A stretch of 64,000 nt of DNA from Pirellula sp. (GCA_013822735.1 PNKZ01000002.1:713004-777003); one strand, 5' to 3'; positions 43,618-53,432 are shown, counted from the first letter of the stretch. Notes: a model not told the origin generated them from the sequence alone. A program made the numbers and translations.

Positions 43618-45753
43618 ATGCCCGCCGCCTCCGGAAAAGCGAAAGCCGCCGCCTCGAAACAAAAACCCAATGCCGCCCGCGCCGAGTTGGAGCGCCTTCA
43701 CGGAGACCTGACGCTCACGCGTGCGATGGCGGAGAACTCGCCGGTCAATATTCTGCTCGCCGACGTCAACCTCAACATCACGTACGCCAACCCGGCCAGC
43801 ATGAAGACGCTGCGTACGTTGCAGGCCTATCTGCCGATTCGGGTGGAAGAAATCGTCGGCAAGTCGATCGACATCTTCCATAAGAATCCGGAGATGCAAC
43901 GTCGGTTGCTCGCCAACGAACGCAATCTGCCGCATCGCGCCACGATCGCCGTCGGTCCGGAAAAGGCCGACCTGCTGGTGTCGCCGGTGTACGATGCCGC
44001 GGGCAAGTACCTGGGCCCCATGGTCACCTGGGAAGTGATTACGAAGAAGCTCGAAGTGGAAGAAATCAGCCGTGATGCGACGGCGCAACTCGCCGCGGTA
44101 AGCCAAGCCATGGCGGTGATCGAGTTCAAGATGGACGGCACCGTGGTGACCGCGAACGACAACTTCTGCGGCGCGGTCGGCTACAAGAAAGAGGAAATCG
44201 TCGGCAAGCATCATTGCATGTTCTGCGAGCAGCACTATACGCAGTCGTCCGAATACCAAGCCTTTTGGGCCAAGCTCAATCGGGGCGAGTTTGAAACCGG
44301 CGTCTATAAGCGGATCAACAAGCAGGGCCAACCGATTTGGATTCAAGCGACGTATTTCCCGATCAACGACGCTGCGGGCAAGCCGTGCAAAGTGATCAAG
44401 TTCGCCAGCGACGTGACGAAGGCTCAGCAAATGCAAGCCGCGGCGGCCGAGAAGTCGGCGATCGTGGAGAATGCTCCGATCAACATCATGCTCGCCGACC
44501 TGAACGGCATCGTGACCTACATGAACCCGGCGTCGTACAAGACGCTGAAGACGATTGAGAAGCTGTTGCCGATTCCGGTCGAGAAAATCGTCGGTTCGTC
44601 GTACGACGTGTTCCACAAGGTTCCGTCGCACCAGCGCCGCTTGTTGGCCGACCCGAAAAACCTGCCGTACACGGCGGAAATCAAGCTGCAAGACGAAATC
44701 CTCTTGCTCAATGCTTCGGCCATCATGAACGACAAGGGGCAGTTCGTGGGCCCGATGGTTTCCTGGGAAGTGATCACGGAGCGGAAGGCCGCCGAACGTC
44801 GTGAGAAGGAAAACCAAGAACGGGAACAGCGCGCTCAAGCCGAACTGCGCGACAAGGTGAACCAGATTCTCGGCGTCGTCAACGCCGCGGCCAACGGCGA
44901 CCTGACGGCCGAACTCGGCGTGCAAGGAACCGACGCGGTCGGCGAACTCGCCGGCGGCTTGCGTCGCATGATGAGCGACCTCCGCGACATCATCATGCAA
45001 GTGGTCGAAGGCGCCGCTCAGTTCACCGAAGGGGCTCGCGTGGTCTCGGAAAGCGCTCAAACGCTCGCCCAAGGCGCGCAAACGCAAAGTGCTTCGGTCG
45101 AAGAAATGAGCGCCACGATCGAAGAGCTGACCCGCAGCATCGAAGCGGTCAAGGAAAACGCGGCCGGCGCCAGCGGCGTCGCCCAACAAACCAGCGCCTT
45201 AGCGGGCGAAGGGGGTTCCGCGGTTCGCAAGTCGGTCGACGCCATGGAGCGGATCAAGGCGTCGTCGACCCAGATCAGCGAAATCATCCAAGTGATCTCG
45301 GAAATCGCCAGCCAAACGAATTTGCTCGCCCTGAACGCGGCGATCGAAGCGGCTCGGGCCGGCGAACATGGCCTCGGCTTCGCGGTCGTCGCCGATGAAG
45401 TGCGCAAGCTGGCCGAACGCTCCAGCGAAGCGGCCAAGGAAATTTCGGCCCTCATCAAGGAATCAACGCAACGCGTGAGCGAAGGGGCGACCTTGAGCAC
45501 GCAAACGGGCGAAGCTCTCACGCGGATCATCCACAGCGCCGAAGCCACGGCGAAGAAGATCACGGAAATCGCCGACGCCGCCGTGGAACAAGCTCAGAGC
45601 GCCACGGAAGTCTCCAAGGCCATTCAACAGATCTCGCACGTCACCGAGCAATCGGCGGCGGGCAGCGAAGAAATGGCTTCGAGCAGCGAAGAGTTGGGCG
45701 CGCAAGCCGCCTCGCTGCGGGAACTGGTCTCGCGTTTCAAGGTTTCCAAGTAA
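43618..45753 (+). CDS. Soluble methyl-accepting chemotaxis protein with three PAS domains
   Basis: A 711-residue receptor with no transmembrane helix, so cytoplasmic. PAS-A spans ~36-142 and PAS-C ~280-388; the two are clearly paralogous to each other ([20 protein letters not shown] and [20 protein letters not shown]). PAS-B (~155-268, [21 protein letters not shown]) is a different type. A HAMP-like stretch (~405-460) leads to the signalling hairpin with the conserved tip [24 protein letters not shown] domains sense redox, oxygen or small ligands; cofactor unknown. Placed between cheW and cheR. Confidence 0.95.
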   Translation: MPAASGKAKAAASKQKPNAARAELERLHGDLTLTRAMAENSPVNILLADVNLNITYANPASMKTLRTLQAYLPIRVEEIVGKSIDIFHKNPEMQRRLLANERNLPHRATIAVGPEKADLLVSPVYDAAGKYLGPMVTWEVITKKLEVEEISRDATAQLAAVSQAMAVIEFKMDGTVVTANDNFCGAVGYKKEEIVGKHHCMFCEQHYTQSSEYQAFWAKLNRGEFETGVYKRINKQGQPIWIQATYFPINDAAGKPCKVIKFASDVTKAQQMQAAAAEKSAIVENAPINIMLADLNGIVTYMNPASYKTLKTIEKLLPIPVEKIVGSSYDVFHKVPSHQRRLLADPKNLPYTAEIKLQDEILLLNASAIMNDKGQFVGPMVSWEVITERKAAERREKENQEREQRAQAELRDKVNQILGVVNAAANGDLTAELGVQGTDAVGELAGGLRRMMSDLRDIIMQVVEGAAQFTEGARVVSESAQTLAQGAQTQSASVEEMSATIEELTRSIEAVKENAAGASGVAQQTSALAGEGGSAVRKSVDAMERIKASSTQISEIIQVISEIASQTNLLALNAAIEAARAGEHGLGFAVVADEVRKLAERSSEAAKEISALIKESTQRVSEGATLSTQTGEALTRIIHSAEATAKKITEIADAAVEQAQSATEVSKAIQQISHVTEQSAAGSEEMASSSEELGAQAASLRELVSRFKVSK

Positions 45754-45784
45754 CGCGACGCTTCCTTATGGAACGGGAATCAAT

Positions 45785-45812
45785 CTCCCGCGGCGCGTAG
45801 GCGCCGCGGGAG
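45785..45812. repeat. Perfect 12-bp GC-rich hairpin between receptor gene and cheR
   Basis: CTCCCGCGGCGC (45785-45796) and GCGCCGCGGGAG (45801-45812) pair perfectly around GTAG. No T-run follows, so it is more likely an mRNA-stability or attenuation structure than a terminator. Confidence 0.7.
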
Positions 45813-45857
45813 GTTCGCCCTGCCCCCGGTTCTAACTTTTGCCCAGGTGCCGTTGTC

Positions 45858-46733
45858 ATGAGTTTGCTCGCGTCCCAACTTCAAACCGATGTCACGCCGC
45901 AACAACTGCGACGCTACGCGCAGCTTGTTTACCAAAAAATCGGCGTGACGATTTCGGAGCAGAAGACGACGCTGCTTTCGAATCGCTTGCGGCGTCGCCT
46001 TCGGGCCACCGGCTTGAAATGCTACGACGATTACTACGAGCTGCTCTGCCGCACGTCGACCGCCGATGCCGAATGGGAAGCGTTTCTCCAAGAAGTGACG
46101 ACGCACGAGACATTTCTCTTTCGCGACAAAACGCACTGGGATTGGATTCACGGCGTGTTTCTTCCGGAACTCATGGCGCAAGTGCGAGCCGGAAAACGTC
46201 GGCCGACGCTACGCGTATGGTCGGCGGCCTGCAGCACCGGCGACGAAGCGACGTCGGTCGCCTGTTGTGCGGCCGACAAGCTTTCACCGCTGGCGAACTG
46301 GAAGGTCGAGATCGTCGGCACCGACGTCGGCTGCGGCGCCGTGGCGGCGGCACAACGTGGAGAATTCAGCGAGCGTGCCGTGCGGCTCGTGCCGGAAAGC
46401 ATGCGGAAGCGATTCTTTGAACACGCCCCCGGCAGCCCGATCTGGTCGTCGAAACCGGTGCTGCGCGACATGTTGCGATTCACGACGCACAACCTGCTCG
46501 AGCCTTCGCGGGAAGCGCCGTTCGATTTGGTGCTGCTGAAGAATGTGCTGATCTACTTTGACGCCGCCTCGAAGAAAAAAGTGCTGGATCAAGTGCGACG
46601 CGTCATTCGTCCCGGCGGCGTGCTCATTACGGGCGCCGCGGAAGGAGTCTCGGAACTAGTGCGCGACTTAGAAACGACGCACGGCTGGCTCCATCGCATT
46701 CCCACGACCACGAAGACCGGAGTGAAGTCATGA
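45858..46733 (+). CDS. cheR: Chemotaxis protein methyltransferase CheR
   Basis: A 291-residue SAM-dependent enzyme methylating receptor glutamates. N-terminal helical domain QLVYQKIGVTISEQKTTLL, then VTTHETFLFRD (usual TTNETxFFRD), the SAM loop WSAACSTGDEATS (usual SAGCSTGEEPYS) and the late motif LKNVLIYFD. The fold is intact but several motif residues differ from the classic sequence. Its stop overlaps the cheA start by 4 bp (ATGA), so the two are coupled. Confidence 0.93.
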   Translation: MSLLASQLQTDVTPQQLRRYAQLVYQKIGVTISEQKTTLLSNRLRRRLRATGLKCYDDYYELLCRTSTADAEWEAFLQEVTTHETFLFRDKTHWDWIHGVFLPELMAQVRAGKRRPTLRVWSAACSTGDEATSVACCAADKLSPLANWKVEIVGTDVGCGAVAAAQRGEFSERAVRLVPESMRKRFFEHAPGSPIWSSKPVLRDMLRFTTHNLLEPSREAPFDLVLLKNVLIYFDAASKKKVLDQVRRVIRPGGVLITGAAEGVSELVRDLETTHGWLHRIPTTTKTGVKS

Positions 46734-49633
46734 CCAGCGCCTCCGAAGTAAATGACGACTTCACCGACGGCTTGATGAGCGATTTTCTCGACGAATCGAC
46801 GGGACTCGTCTCGCGGCTCAGCGAGAACTTATCGCAGCTCGACCAGTGGACGAAGTCGCACGCCGCCGAAGGGGATCGCCCGACCGATCTGCTCAACGAA
46901 ATGTTTCGCTCGGCGCACAGCATTAAAGGCCTTTCCGGCATGCTGAGATTGAGCGACATCAACGTACTCACGCACAAAGTGGAAAACGTCTTCGACGCGG
47001 CCCGCAACGGCGAGTTGCCGGTAACGGGCGAAAGCGTCGACGTGATCTTTCAGGCGATTGACTGCCTGGCCGCGATGATCGACGCGTTGAAAGATCCCGC
47101 CGCGGAAAAGGTCGCGACCGAGGCATCGCTCGGACGCATCGAAAACCTGCTGAATCGCTACAATTCCGCTCGTGAGATGGGTTGCCAGGCCGATGTCGAT
47201 CCCGGGCTCTTCGAGGCGGCGCGCCATGCGGCGGCCGCCGAAAAGGCGCCGGTCGTAGCGGCCGCTCGCGACGTCGCGGCGAGCCCGAAGGCCGAGGTCG
47301 TGGTCGACGACCCGCTCGCCGACGTCCGCGATGATGCCGACATTCCGCCCCGGTACTTGGCGATTTTCGTCGACGAAGCCGGCCTGACGCTGGAAGACCT
47401 ATCGGAATCGCTTATCTCCGTATGTGAAGCGGAACACGTCGAAGCGATTCTCTGCGGTTGCCATCGCATCAAAGGCTCCGCGGCTTCCATTGGTTTGCAA
47501 CGTGCCGCGCGCGTCGCGCATCACATGGAAGACCTGCTGCAAGACATGCGTCGCCGTAAGGCGGCGCCGACCTCGCGCGAAATCGACGTGCTGCTGAAAG
47601 GCGTCGATGCGCTCCGTTCCTATGTGGCGGGCTTGGCCGTCGGGGGACCGGACACGGGCCTGCTCAGCGAGGCGTGTCGCTTGTTGATGGCTTTGCCCGA
47701 CGCCGAAGTCGCCAAGCCGGTCGCCGCCGCGAAGCAGGAAGCAAAAGCAACCGTCGCCACGGCCGTCGTCGACGACTGGCGCGCCGCCCCGCGAGCCGCC
47801 GTTCCGGAAGATTGTGCCTGCCTCATCGGGCTCGTCACTTTCGACAAGCAGCTTCCGCTCGTGGAGCTGAAGATCCGCGTGCTGTTGGAACGCCTGCAAT
47901 CGCACGGCAAGCTTCTCTATTCGGCTCCAAACGAAGCGCAATTGGATGAAGCCGCCGAGGTTCATCGCTTAGTCTTCACGCTCGCAACCGACGTCAAGGC
48001 TCCGGCGTTGCAAGGCATCTTGCGCATCGAAGGGGCCGTGGCGATCGAAGTGGAAGCGGTCGGCGAAGTTGCCGCTGCCTCCGCGCCGGCCGCGGCGCGA
48101 GTCGTGGAATCGCCGGCGACAAATAAGTCGACGCCGGCTGCCGCTACGCAACAGGCGACGCCGACGGAACCCGCCGCCGCCGCGGTTGGGGATTCGTCCA
48201 AGGCCGCTCCCGACGCGAAAGCGAAGCCTACCGAAACGCTCCGCGTAGATATCGAACGCCTCGATCAGTTGATGAACCTCTCGGGCCAGCTGGTCATCAA
48301 CCGCGCCCGATTCACGCAAATCGGCGATCGTCTGAAGGGCGTGACGTCGCTCCGAACGATGGTCCATTCGCTCTCCGCCGCGCAACACTGCGCGACGCGA
48401 CTCACCACGGGCCTGCAAGAATGTGCCGGCGGCGGTCGCAGCGCCATCGAGGCCCTACTCGGGCTTTCCGAAAAATTGCACGACGACCTCGAATCGCTGC
48501 AGCGCGATCTGGCGCAGCTGCATCAAGTACGCAGCTTGGTGGGCGATTTGAATGAAGCGGTTCACCAACTCGAACGCGTTTCCGACGGCATTCAAAACAC
48601 CGTGATGGATACGCGCATGGTGCCGATCGGGCCGCTGTTTGCCCGCTTCAAACGCGCCGTGCGCGATCTCACGCGCGACAATCACAAAGACATCGACCTC
48701 GAGATCCTCGGCGAGAATACCGAGCTCGACAAGCGGATGATCGACGAACTCGGCGACCCGCTCATTCACTTGGTGCGTAATTCCGCCGACCACGGCATCG
48801 AACATCCCGACGTGCGCGAAGCCCAAGGAAAGCCGCGTCAAGGAACCATTACGCTCAATGCGTATCATCGCGGTAATCGCATCGTCATCGAAGTCACCGA
48901 CGACGGCAAAGGCCTCGACGCCGATAAGATTCGCGCTAAAGCGATCTCGCGCGGCCTGATCACCGAGGCCGATGCCGAGAAGATGACGCCGCAACAATTC
49001 CACGAGCTTATCTGGAAGCCCGGCTTCAGCACGGCCGAGACGATTACGCAAGTTTCCGGCCGCGGCATGGGCATGGACATCGTGTGGTCCAAGATCGAAC
49101 AACTCAGCGGCACCGTCGAACTCTCAAGCGAAGCCGGCAAGGGGACGACGTTCCTCATCAAGCTCCCGCTCACCATGGCGATTCTGCCGAGCTTGTTGGC
49201 CGTCATCGACCGCGACGTGTTCGCAATTCCGGTCGAATCCGTGGTCGAAATCGTGCGCATCGGCAAGCAAGACGTGTCGACCGTTCACGGCCGGCCGGCC
49301 ATGCGGGTGCGCGGTCGCGTCATCTCGCTCATTCGGCTTTCCGACATTTTCGGCGAATCGTCCGTCGGCGCGCCTTCGAACGACACAGACTCCATGACGG
49401 TCGTGATCATCGGCATCGGCAACGCGGAACTCGGGATCGAAGTCGACAACTTGCTCGGCGAGCAAGACGTCGTCATTCAATCTCTGGCCGAAAACTTTGA
49501 AAACATCCAAGGCATCGCCGGAGCCAGCATTCTCGGCGACGGCCGGGTCTCGCTCATCCTCGACGTCGGCACGCTGCTCGAAATGGCATGTCGTCCGTCG
49601 CGCGGAGCCGCACTAGAAGTCGCCGCCGACTAA
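46730..49633 (+). CDS. cheA: Chemotaxis histidine kinase CheA with two Hpt domains
   Basis: A 967-residue kinase. Hpt-1 has the phospho-His H63 in FRSAHSIKGLSGM; a second Hpt at ~205-310 has H245 in CGCHRIKGSAAS. Residues ~360-445 look like a P2 CheY-binding domain. The dimerisation domain (VDIERLDQLMNLSGQLVINR) lies near 507-640, the ATPase domain near 640-815 with LIHLVRNSADHGIEHP (N-box) and VSGRGMGMDIVW (G2), and a CheW-like domain to the end. Two Hpts suggest branched output, perhaps to CheY and to the second response regulator at 52506. The first four bases overlap cheR. Confidence 0.96.
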   Translation: MTSASEVNDDFTDGLMSDFLDESTGLVSRLSENLSQLDQWTKSHAAEGDRPTDLLNEMFRSAHSIKGLSGMLRLSDINVLTHKVENVFDAARNGELPVTGESVDVIFQAIDCLAAMIDALKDPAAEKVATEASLGRIENLLNRYNSAREMGCQADVDPGLFEAARHAAAAEKAPVVAAARDVAASPKAEVVVDDPLADVRDDADIPPRYLAIFVDEAGLTLEDLSESLISVCEAEHVEAILCGCHRIKGSAASIGLQRAARVAHHMEDLLQDMRRRKAAPTSREIDVLLKGVDALRSYVAGLAVGGPDTGLLSEACRLLMALPDAEVAKPVAAAKQEAKATVATAVVDDWRAAPRAAVPEDCACLIGLVTFDKQLPLVELKIRVLLERLQSHGKLLYSAPNEAQLDEAAEVHRLVFTLATDVKAPALQGILRIEGAVAIEVEAVGEVAAASAPAAARVVESPATNKSTPAAATQQATPTEPAAAAVGDSSKAAPDAKAKPTETLRVDIERLDQLMNLSGQLVINRARFTQIGDRLKGVTSLRTMVHSLSAAQHCATRLTTGLQECAGGGRSAIEALLGLSEKLHDDLESLQRDLAQLHQVRSLVGDLNEAVHQLERVSDGIQNTVMDTRMVPIGPLFARFKRAVRDLTRDNHKDIDLEILGENTELDKRMIDELGDPLIHLVRNSADHGIEHPDVREAQGKPRQGTITLNAYHRGNRIVIEVTDDGKGLDADKIRAKAISRGLITEADAEKMTPQQFHELIWKPGFSTAETITQVSGRGMGMDIVWSKIEQLSGTVELSSEAGKGTTFLIKLPLTMAILPSLLAVIDRDVFAIPVESVVEIVRIGKQDVSTVHGRPAMRVRGRVISLIRLSDIFGESSVGAPSNDTDSMTVVIIGIGNAELGIEVDNLLGEQDVVIQSLAENFENIQGIAGASILGDGRVSLILDVGTLLEMACRPSRGAALEVAAD

Positions 49634-49700
49634 TTCTGCTCACCTCGGTATTTGATATCGCCGTTCTGTTCGCCGCCGCAAGTTCTACGGACCGCTCACC

Positions 49701-50327
49701 ATGAATTCTCCGACTAGTTCCGCCTCCTCCTGCATCCCGTGGGAGCGCATCTTCGAACCGGCGACGCAAAGCGCGTCGGTCGCCTTGGGCAAATGGACCC
49801 GGGGACGCATTTCGCTGTCGCTTGACGAGGTTCGCGAAACCTCGTTGGACGAAGTCGCCGCGAGTCTTCCGCCCGGCGACGAACCGGTGACGATGGTCAT
49901 CGTCGGCGTCAGCGGCGAAGTGAGCGGGCAACTCATTCTCACGTTCGACGATCGAAGCGTCGGCGAACTCATTGCGGTGCTGCTCAATCGCCAAGTCGGC
50001 CCGTCGGAAACTTGGGGCGAATTGGAAATGTCGGCCCTCGCGGAGACGGGCAATATTTTCGGTTCGGCCTATCTCAACGCCATGTCGCAATGTGCCGGAC
50101 GTCGCTTGTTGCCGTCGCCGCCGGTGATCGTCCGCGACTATGCGGCCGGAGCGCTCGAGCAAGCCGTCATGATGCAAGCGCTCGACTCCGATGAAGTGCT
50201 CTTCTGCCGCACCTGCCTCGCGGGCTCCGGCAACGCGATCAACGTCACGGCGTTCTTCGTGCCGACGGTCGAAATGCTCGCCTTGCTTCGCGATTCCCTT
50301 TCCGACGCCCACCTCGCAGCCCGCTAA
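49701..50327 (+). CDS. CheC/CheX-family CheY-P phosphatase
   Basis: A 208-residue protein. The phosphatase motif (D/S)-X3-E-X2-N is present as SALAETGN (S111, E115, N118), with the later proline about 22 residues on (RRLLPSPPVI). Only one such motif is seen, where T. maritima CheC has two, so CheX-like activity is possible. Next to cheD, whose product binds CheC in Bacillus and Thermotoga. It would dephosphorylate CheY-P and free CheD when CheY-P is low. Confidence 0.85.
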   Translation: MNSPTSSASSCIPWERIFEPATQSASVALGKWTRGRISLSLDEVRETSLDEVAASLPPGDEPVTMVIVGVSGEVSGQLILTFDDRSVGELIAVLLNRQVGPSETWGELEMSALAETGNIFGSAYLNAMSQCAGRRLLPSPPVIVRDYAAGALEQAVMMQALDSDEVLFCRTCLAGSGNAINVTAFFVPTVEMLALLRDSLSDAHLAAR

Positions 50328-50335
50328 GGAACGTC

Positions 50336-50824
50336 ATGACGAGCGCAGTACTTGCCGTAGAACGTGAAACGAACGTGGGCATGGGGCAAATTGCCGTCGT
50401 GGGCCGCGATCAGGTGGCCCGCTCCGTGCTGGGCTCTTGCATCGGCGTCGTGCTCTACGACGAACGCCGCTGCCTGGGAGCCTTCGCGCACGTCGTGCTT
50501 CCCGCCTCCGGCGGACGTGCCGGCTCGCCCGGCAAATTCGCCGATACCGCCGTTCCCTTTATGCTCGAAGCCCTGCGCAAAGCGGGCGCGGATCCAAAGT
50601 CCGTTCTCGCCAAGATCACCGGCGGCTCGAACATGTTCTCCGCCGACGGACCGTTTCAAATCGGCAAACAAAACGCCGATGCCGTCCGCGCGCAGTTCAA
50701 AGCGGCGAATATCCGCCTGGTCGCCGAGCATCTCGGCGGAACCAGCGGACGCCGCGTGACGTTTCATCCTGATACCGCCCTGTTGGAGATCGAATGCGTC
50801 GGGCAGCAAGTCGTCGTCATCTGA
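50336..50824 (+). CDS. cheD: Receptor deamidase CheD
   Basis: A 162-residue protein. The catalytic Cys is in LGSCIGVVLYD and the His in GAFAHVVLP, with the usual Gly-rich KITGGSNMF block and NADAVRAQFKAANIRLVAEHLGG. It deamidates receptor glutamines and partners CheC. The ATG follows the phosphatase stop by 8 bp. No oddities. Confidence 0.93.
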   Translation: MTSAVLAVERETNVGMGQIAVVGRDQVARSVLGSCIGVVLYDERRCLGAFAHVVLPASGGRAGSPGKFADTAVPFMLEALRKAGADPKSVLAKITGGSNMFSADGPFQIGKQNADAVRAQFKAANIRLVAEHLGGTSGRRVTFHPDTALLEIECVGQQVVVI

Positions 50825-50885
50825 CGCCGTCTGTGCCGCAAGTTCCTCCAACGTTGAAGTCCTCGTTTAGCCGGGAGATTCCGAA

Positions 50886-51260
50886 ATGGCTCGTACCTTA
50901 CTTGTAACCGACGACTCGATGATCATTCGCGAGTTGGTGAAAGACGTCGCCCGCCGCGACGGCTGGGAAATCGTAGGCGAAGCGGCCGACGGCCAACAAG
51001 CCATCGAGAAGTACAACCAACTGCGCCCCGACGGCGTCACGCTCGATCTGGTGATGCCGAACTTCGACGGACTGCACGCCCTGCGCGGCATTAAAGCTCT
51101 CGATGCCCTGGCCAAGGTGCTGGTCGTCAGCGCCATCGACCAAACCGACGTGCTGCGCGAAGCGGTTAAGCTCGGCGCCGCCGATTTCGTCGTGAAGCCG
51201 TTCGACGATTCGCGGTTGCAGAAGGCGCTCGATCTTCTCACCGACGCTACGTCCGCCTAG
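50886..51260 (+). CDS. cheY: Single-domain response regulator CheY
   Basis: A 124-residue receiver domain. Acidic pair VTDDS at 8-11, phospho-acceptor D54 in LDLVMP, conserved Ser in VSAI and Lys in VVKPFD. A GGGAG-type site precedes the ATG. In this cluster it would be the motor or pilus output; no flagellar or pilus motor genes adjoin, so the target is not shown. Confidence 0.95.
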   Translation: MARTLLVTDDSMIIRELVKDVARRDGWEIVGEAADGQQAIEKYNQLRPDGVTLDLVMPNFDGLHALRGIKALDALAKVLVVSAIDQTDVLREAVKLGAADFVVKPFDDSRLQKALDLLTDATSA

Positions 51261-51277
51261 CCCGCGCTCCCGGAACA

Positions 51278-52456
51278 ATGTCTCGGATCGCCGTTATGCA
51301 TTCCACGCCGTCGAACGCGACTTCCCCCATAGCTTCGCCGACGAACTCGGCGAAACCCGCCGCCGCCTTGCGGTCGGGCAAGCGCATCCGCGTGATGGTC
51401 GTCGACGATTCAAATCTCATGCGCCGCCAAATTTGCGACGCGCTGCTGCAGCATCCCGATCTGGAAGTGGTCGCGGAAGCATCCGACGGCATCGCCGCGT
51501 TGCGTTTGCTCGACGAGTGCCGCCCCGACGTCGTTACGCTCGACTTGCTCATGCCGCGGCTCGGCGGATTAGACACTTTAGACGGCATTCTCAAGCAGCG
51601 TCCGACGCCGGTCATCGTTTTTAGCTCGCTCACGCAACGCTCCGCCGATGCCACTTGGGAAGCCCTCGATCGCGGAGCGCTCGACTACGTCCCTAAGCCG
51701 GAGGGTGTCGCGCAAGCACGGTTGATCCTGGAAAATGAATTACCCCAGAAGATTCGCAACATGGCAGGGGCAAATATCGAGCTAGTGTTGAAGTATCGCA
51801 AACTTCGCACCGCGCGAAAGCGGTCCTCTGCGGCGTCGATCGACGCCGTGAAGGCCGACGATTTGCCGCAGTTGGCGCAGAGTTGCATCGCCATTGGTAT
51901 CTCGACCGGCGGACCTCCTGCCTTGGCGCAGTTGTTCGCCGAGCTCGAAGCCCCCTTACCTCCCGTCGTCGTCGTGCAGCACATGCCCGCGCTTTTCACA
52001 GGACCGTTCGCCGAGCGATTGAATTCGCTGGGACGTCTCACCGTGCGCGAAGCGCGCGACGGCGAACCTCTGCGGCCGAACGTCGCCTTGGTGGCGCCCG
52101 GCGGCAGACATTTGAAACTACGTCGACGGGGCGCGGAGACGATTGCCCAAGTGTTCGACGCCGAACACGTCAGCGGACACCGCCCTTCGGTCGACGTGCT
52201 CATGACGTCGGCCGCCGAATGTTTCGGCCCGCATTGCTTAGGCGTCATCATGACCGGCATGGGGCGCGACGGCGCCGACGGCTGCCGCGCGATTCGCGCC
52301 GCCGGGGGCTACGTGCTCGGGCAGGACGAAGCCAGCTCCGACGTCTACGGCATGAACAAAGTCGCCTACGTGGAGGGCCATGTCGACAAGCAGGTCCCGC
52401 TTGCACGCCTTCCTAGCCACATCGAATCGCACGCTCGCCGCCTTGCGAAACGCTAA
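51278..52456 (+). CDS. cheB: Chemotaxis methylesterase/deamidase CheB
   Basis: A 392-residue protein: a short low-complexity N-terminus, a receiver with D89 (TLDLLMPRLGG), a linker, and the methylesterase domain with S209 in GISTGGPP, H235 in VVQHMP and D331 in GMGRDGADG, all the catalytic triad. With CheR, CheD and CheC it completes the adaptation machinery. The start may be at 51296 (MHSTPS), 6 codons in; the difference is minor. Confidence 0.95.
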   Translation: MSRIAVMHSTPSNATSPIASPTNSAKPAAALRSGKRIRVMVVDDSNLMRRQICDALLQHPDLEVVAEASDGIAALRLLDECRPDVVTLDLLMPRLGGLDTLDGILKQRPTPVIVFSSLTQRSADATWEALDRGALDYVPKPEGVAQARLILENELPQKIRNMAGANIELVLKYRKLRTARKRSSAASIDAVKADDLPQLAQSCIAIGISTGGPPALAQLFAELEAPLPPVVVVQHMPALFTGPFAERLNSLGRLTVREARDGEPLRPNVALVAPGGRHLKLRRRGAETIAQVFDAEHVSGHRPSVDVLMTSAAECFGPHCLGVIMTGMGRDGADGCRAIRAAGGYVLGQDEASSDVYGMNKVAYVEGHVDKQVPLARLPSHIESHARRLAKR

Positions 52457-52505
52457 GCCCGATCCATCGAACCGATCCATCGACCTTTAAAAAGTAGTGC
52501 TTCAC

Positions 52506-52952
52506 ATGTCCGACTCCAGCTCGTTTGCGACGACCAAACTCCTGTTGGTCGACGATGATCCGCTTCAACTGCGCATCTACAAGCATGTGCTGTTGCGCGA
52601 ATATGGCGTCGATCTCGATATCGCGTCGTTCACCGATCCGGCCGAGGCCCTGGCGACCATTCGCCAAGGAGCCGTCGACATTCTCATTACCGATTTCAGC
52701 ATGCCCGGAATCTCCGGCTTGCAACTCTTGCGCGAGCTCAAAGATCTGAACCGCAGCGCGCAAGTGATCATGATGACCGCCAGCTCGACGTCGGGCCTGC
52801 TGCTCGACGCCCTGGAAATGGGCGCCGACGACTACCTCCTCAAGCCGGTCGACCACGCGTCGTTAGTCGACATCGTCCGCCAAGCCGAAAAGCGACTGCA
52901 TCGCTGGCGCACGGCGCTCGCAGGCACCCTCGCCTCGACCCGCGGCGGCTAA
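52506..52952 (+). CDS. Second response regulator of the chemotaxis cluster
   Basis: A 148-residue receiver: LLVDDDPLQLRIY, phospho-Asp in ILITDFSMPGISG, Thr in MMTASST, Lys in LLKPVD. After it is a short helix with Lys/Arg. No output domain, so it resembles CheY-like or sporulation Spo0F-like regulators. ATG 52506 preferred; a GTG at 52497 in frame is possible. It lies 49 bp after cheB and just before the repeat array. Confidence 0.88.
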   Translation: MSDSSSFATTKLLLVDDDPLQLRIYKHVLLREYGVDLDIASFTDPAEALATIRQGAVDILITDFSMPGISGLQLLRELKDLNRSAQVIMMTASSTSGLLLDALEMGADDYLLKPVDHASLVDIVRQAEKRLHRWRTALAGTLASTRGG

Positions 52953-52957
52953 CGCTG

Positions 52958-53145
52958 AACTCCTCTCCCACTGGGAGAGGATGCCCGGAGGGCAGGTGAG
53001 GGCCGCGCGGAATGATGCTGGGTTGCGCGTGGTATTCGAAGTGGCCTATGCGGACTTCGTCGTTGTTTGAGATGGTGCTGTCCAGCTTCGCGCAGCGCGA
53101 CCCTCATCCGGCCAAAAGGCCACCTTCTCCCAGCGGGAGAAGGGT
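52958..53145. repeat. Composite palindromic repeat unit 1
   Basis: Left end AACTCCTCTCCCACTGGGAG and a GCCCGGAGGGC palindrome, then GTGAGGG; right end ACCCTCATCCGGCC, a GGCC..GGCC palindrome and TTCTCCCAGCGGGAGAAGGG. The GTGAGGG and CCCTCAT parts are inverted to each other, so the unit has inverted ends around a ~95-bp variable core. 188 bp. Confidence 0.9.
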
Positions 53146-53148
53146 CAA

Positions 53149-53364
53149 AACTCCTCTCCCACTGGGAGAGGATGCCCGGAGGGCAGGTGAGGGTGGCGCG
53201 GAAGGACGTTTGGTTGCGCGTGGTTATCGTAGTGGCCGGTGCGAATGTCGTCATCGTTTGAGATGGCGCTGTCCAGCTTTACGCAGCGCGACCCTCATCC
53301 GGCCTTCGGCCACCTTCTCCCAGTGGGAGAAGGGTTAGACGCGGCTCCCAGGGGGAGAAGGGTT
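53149..53364. repeat. Composite palindromic repeat unit 2 plus half-element
   Basis: Unit 2 occupies 53149-53335 with the same ends as unit 1 and a core close to unit 1's. After it comes TTAGACGCGGCTCCCAGGGG and GAGAAGGG (to 53364), an extra copy of the right-end hairpin. Confidence 0.9.
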
Positions 53365-53432
53365 AGGCGCGTTGCCCGGCGGTGGAACGGAATTTGTTGC
53401 ATGTCCAGTGCGGCGTCATTAGAACGGCTCGC

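Noticed and set aside
43612..45189. 525-codon frame opposite the chemoreceptor gene
   Set aside because: His/Arg/Leu-rich shadow of a clear receptor gene.
52949..53338. Frames reading through the repeats on both strands, such as one giving a PPGILSQWERSF-like peptide
   Set aside because: They come from the palindromic repeat ends, recur in every unit and have no ribosome-binding site.
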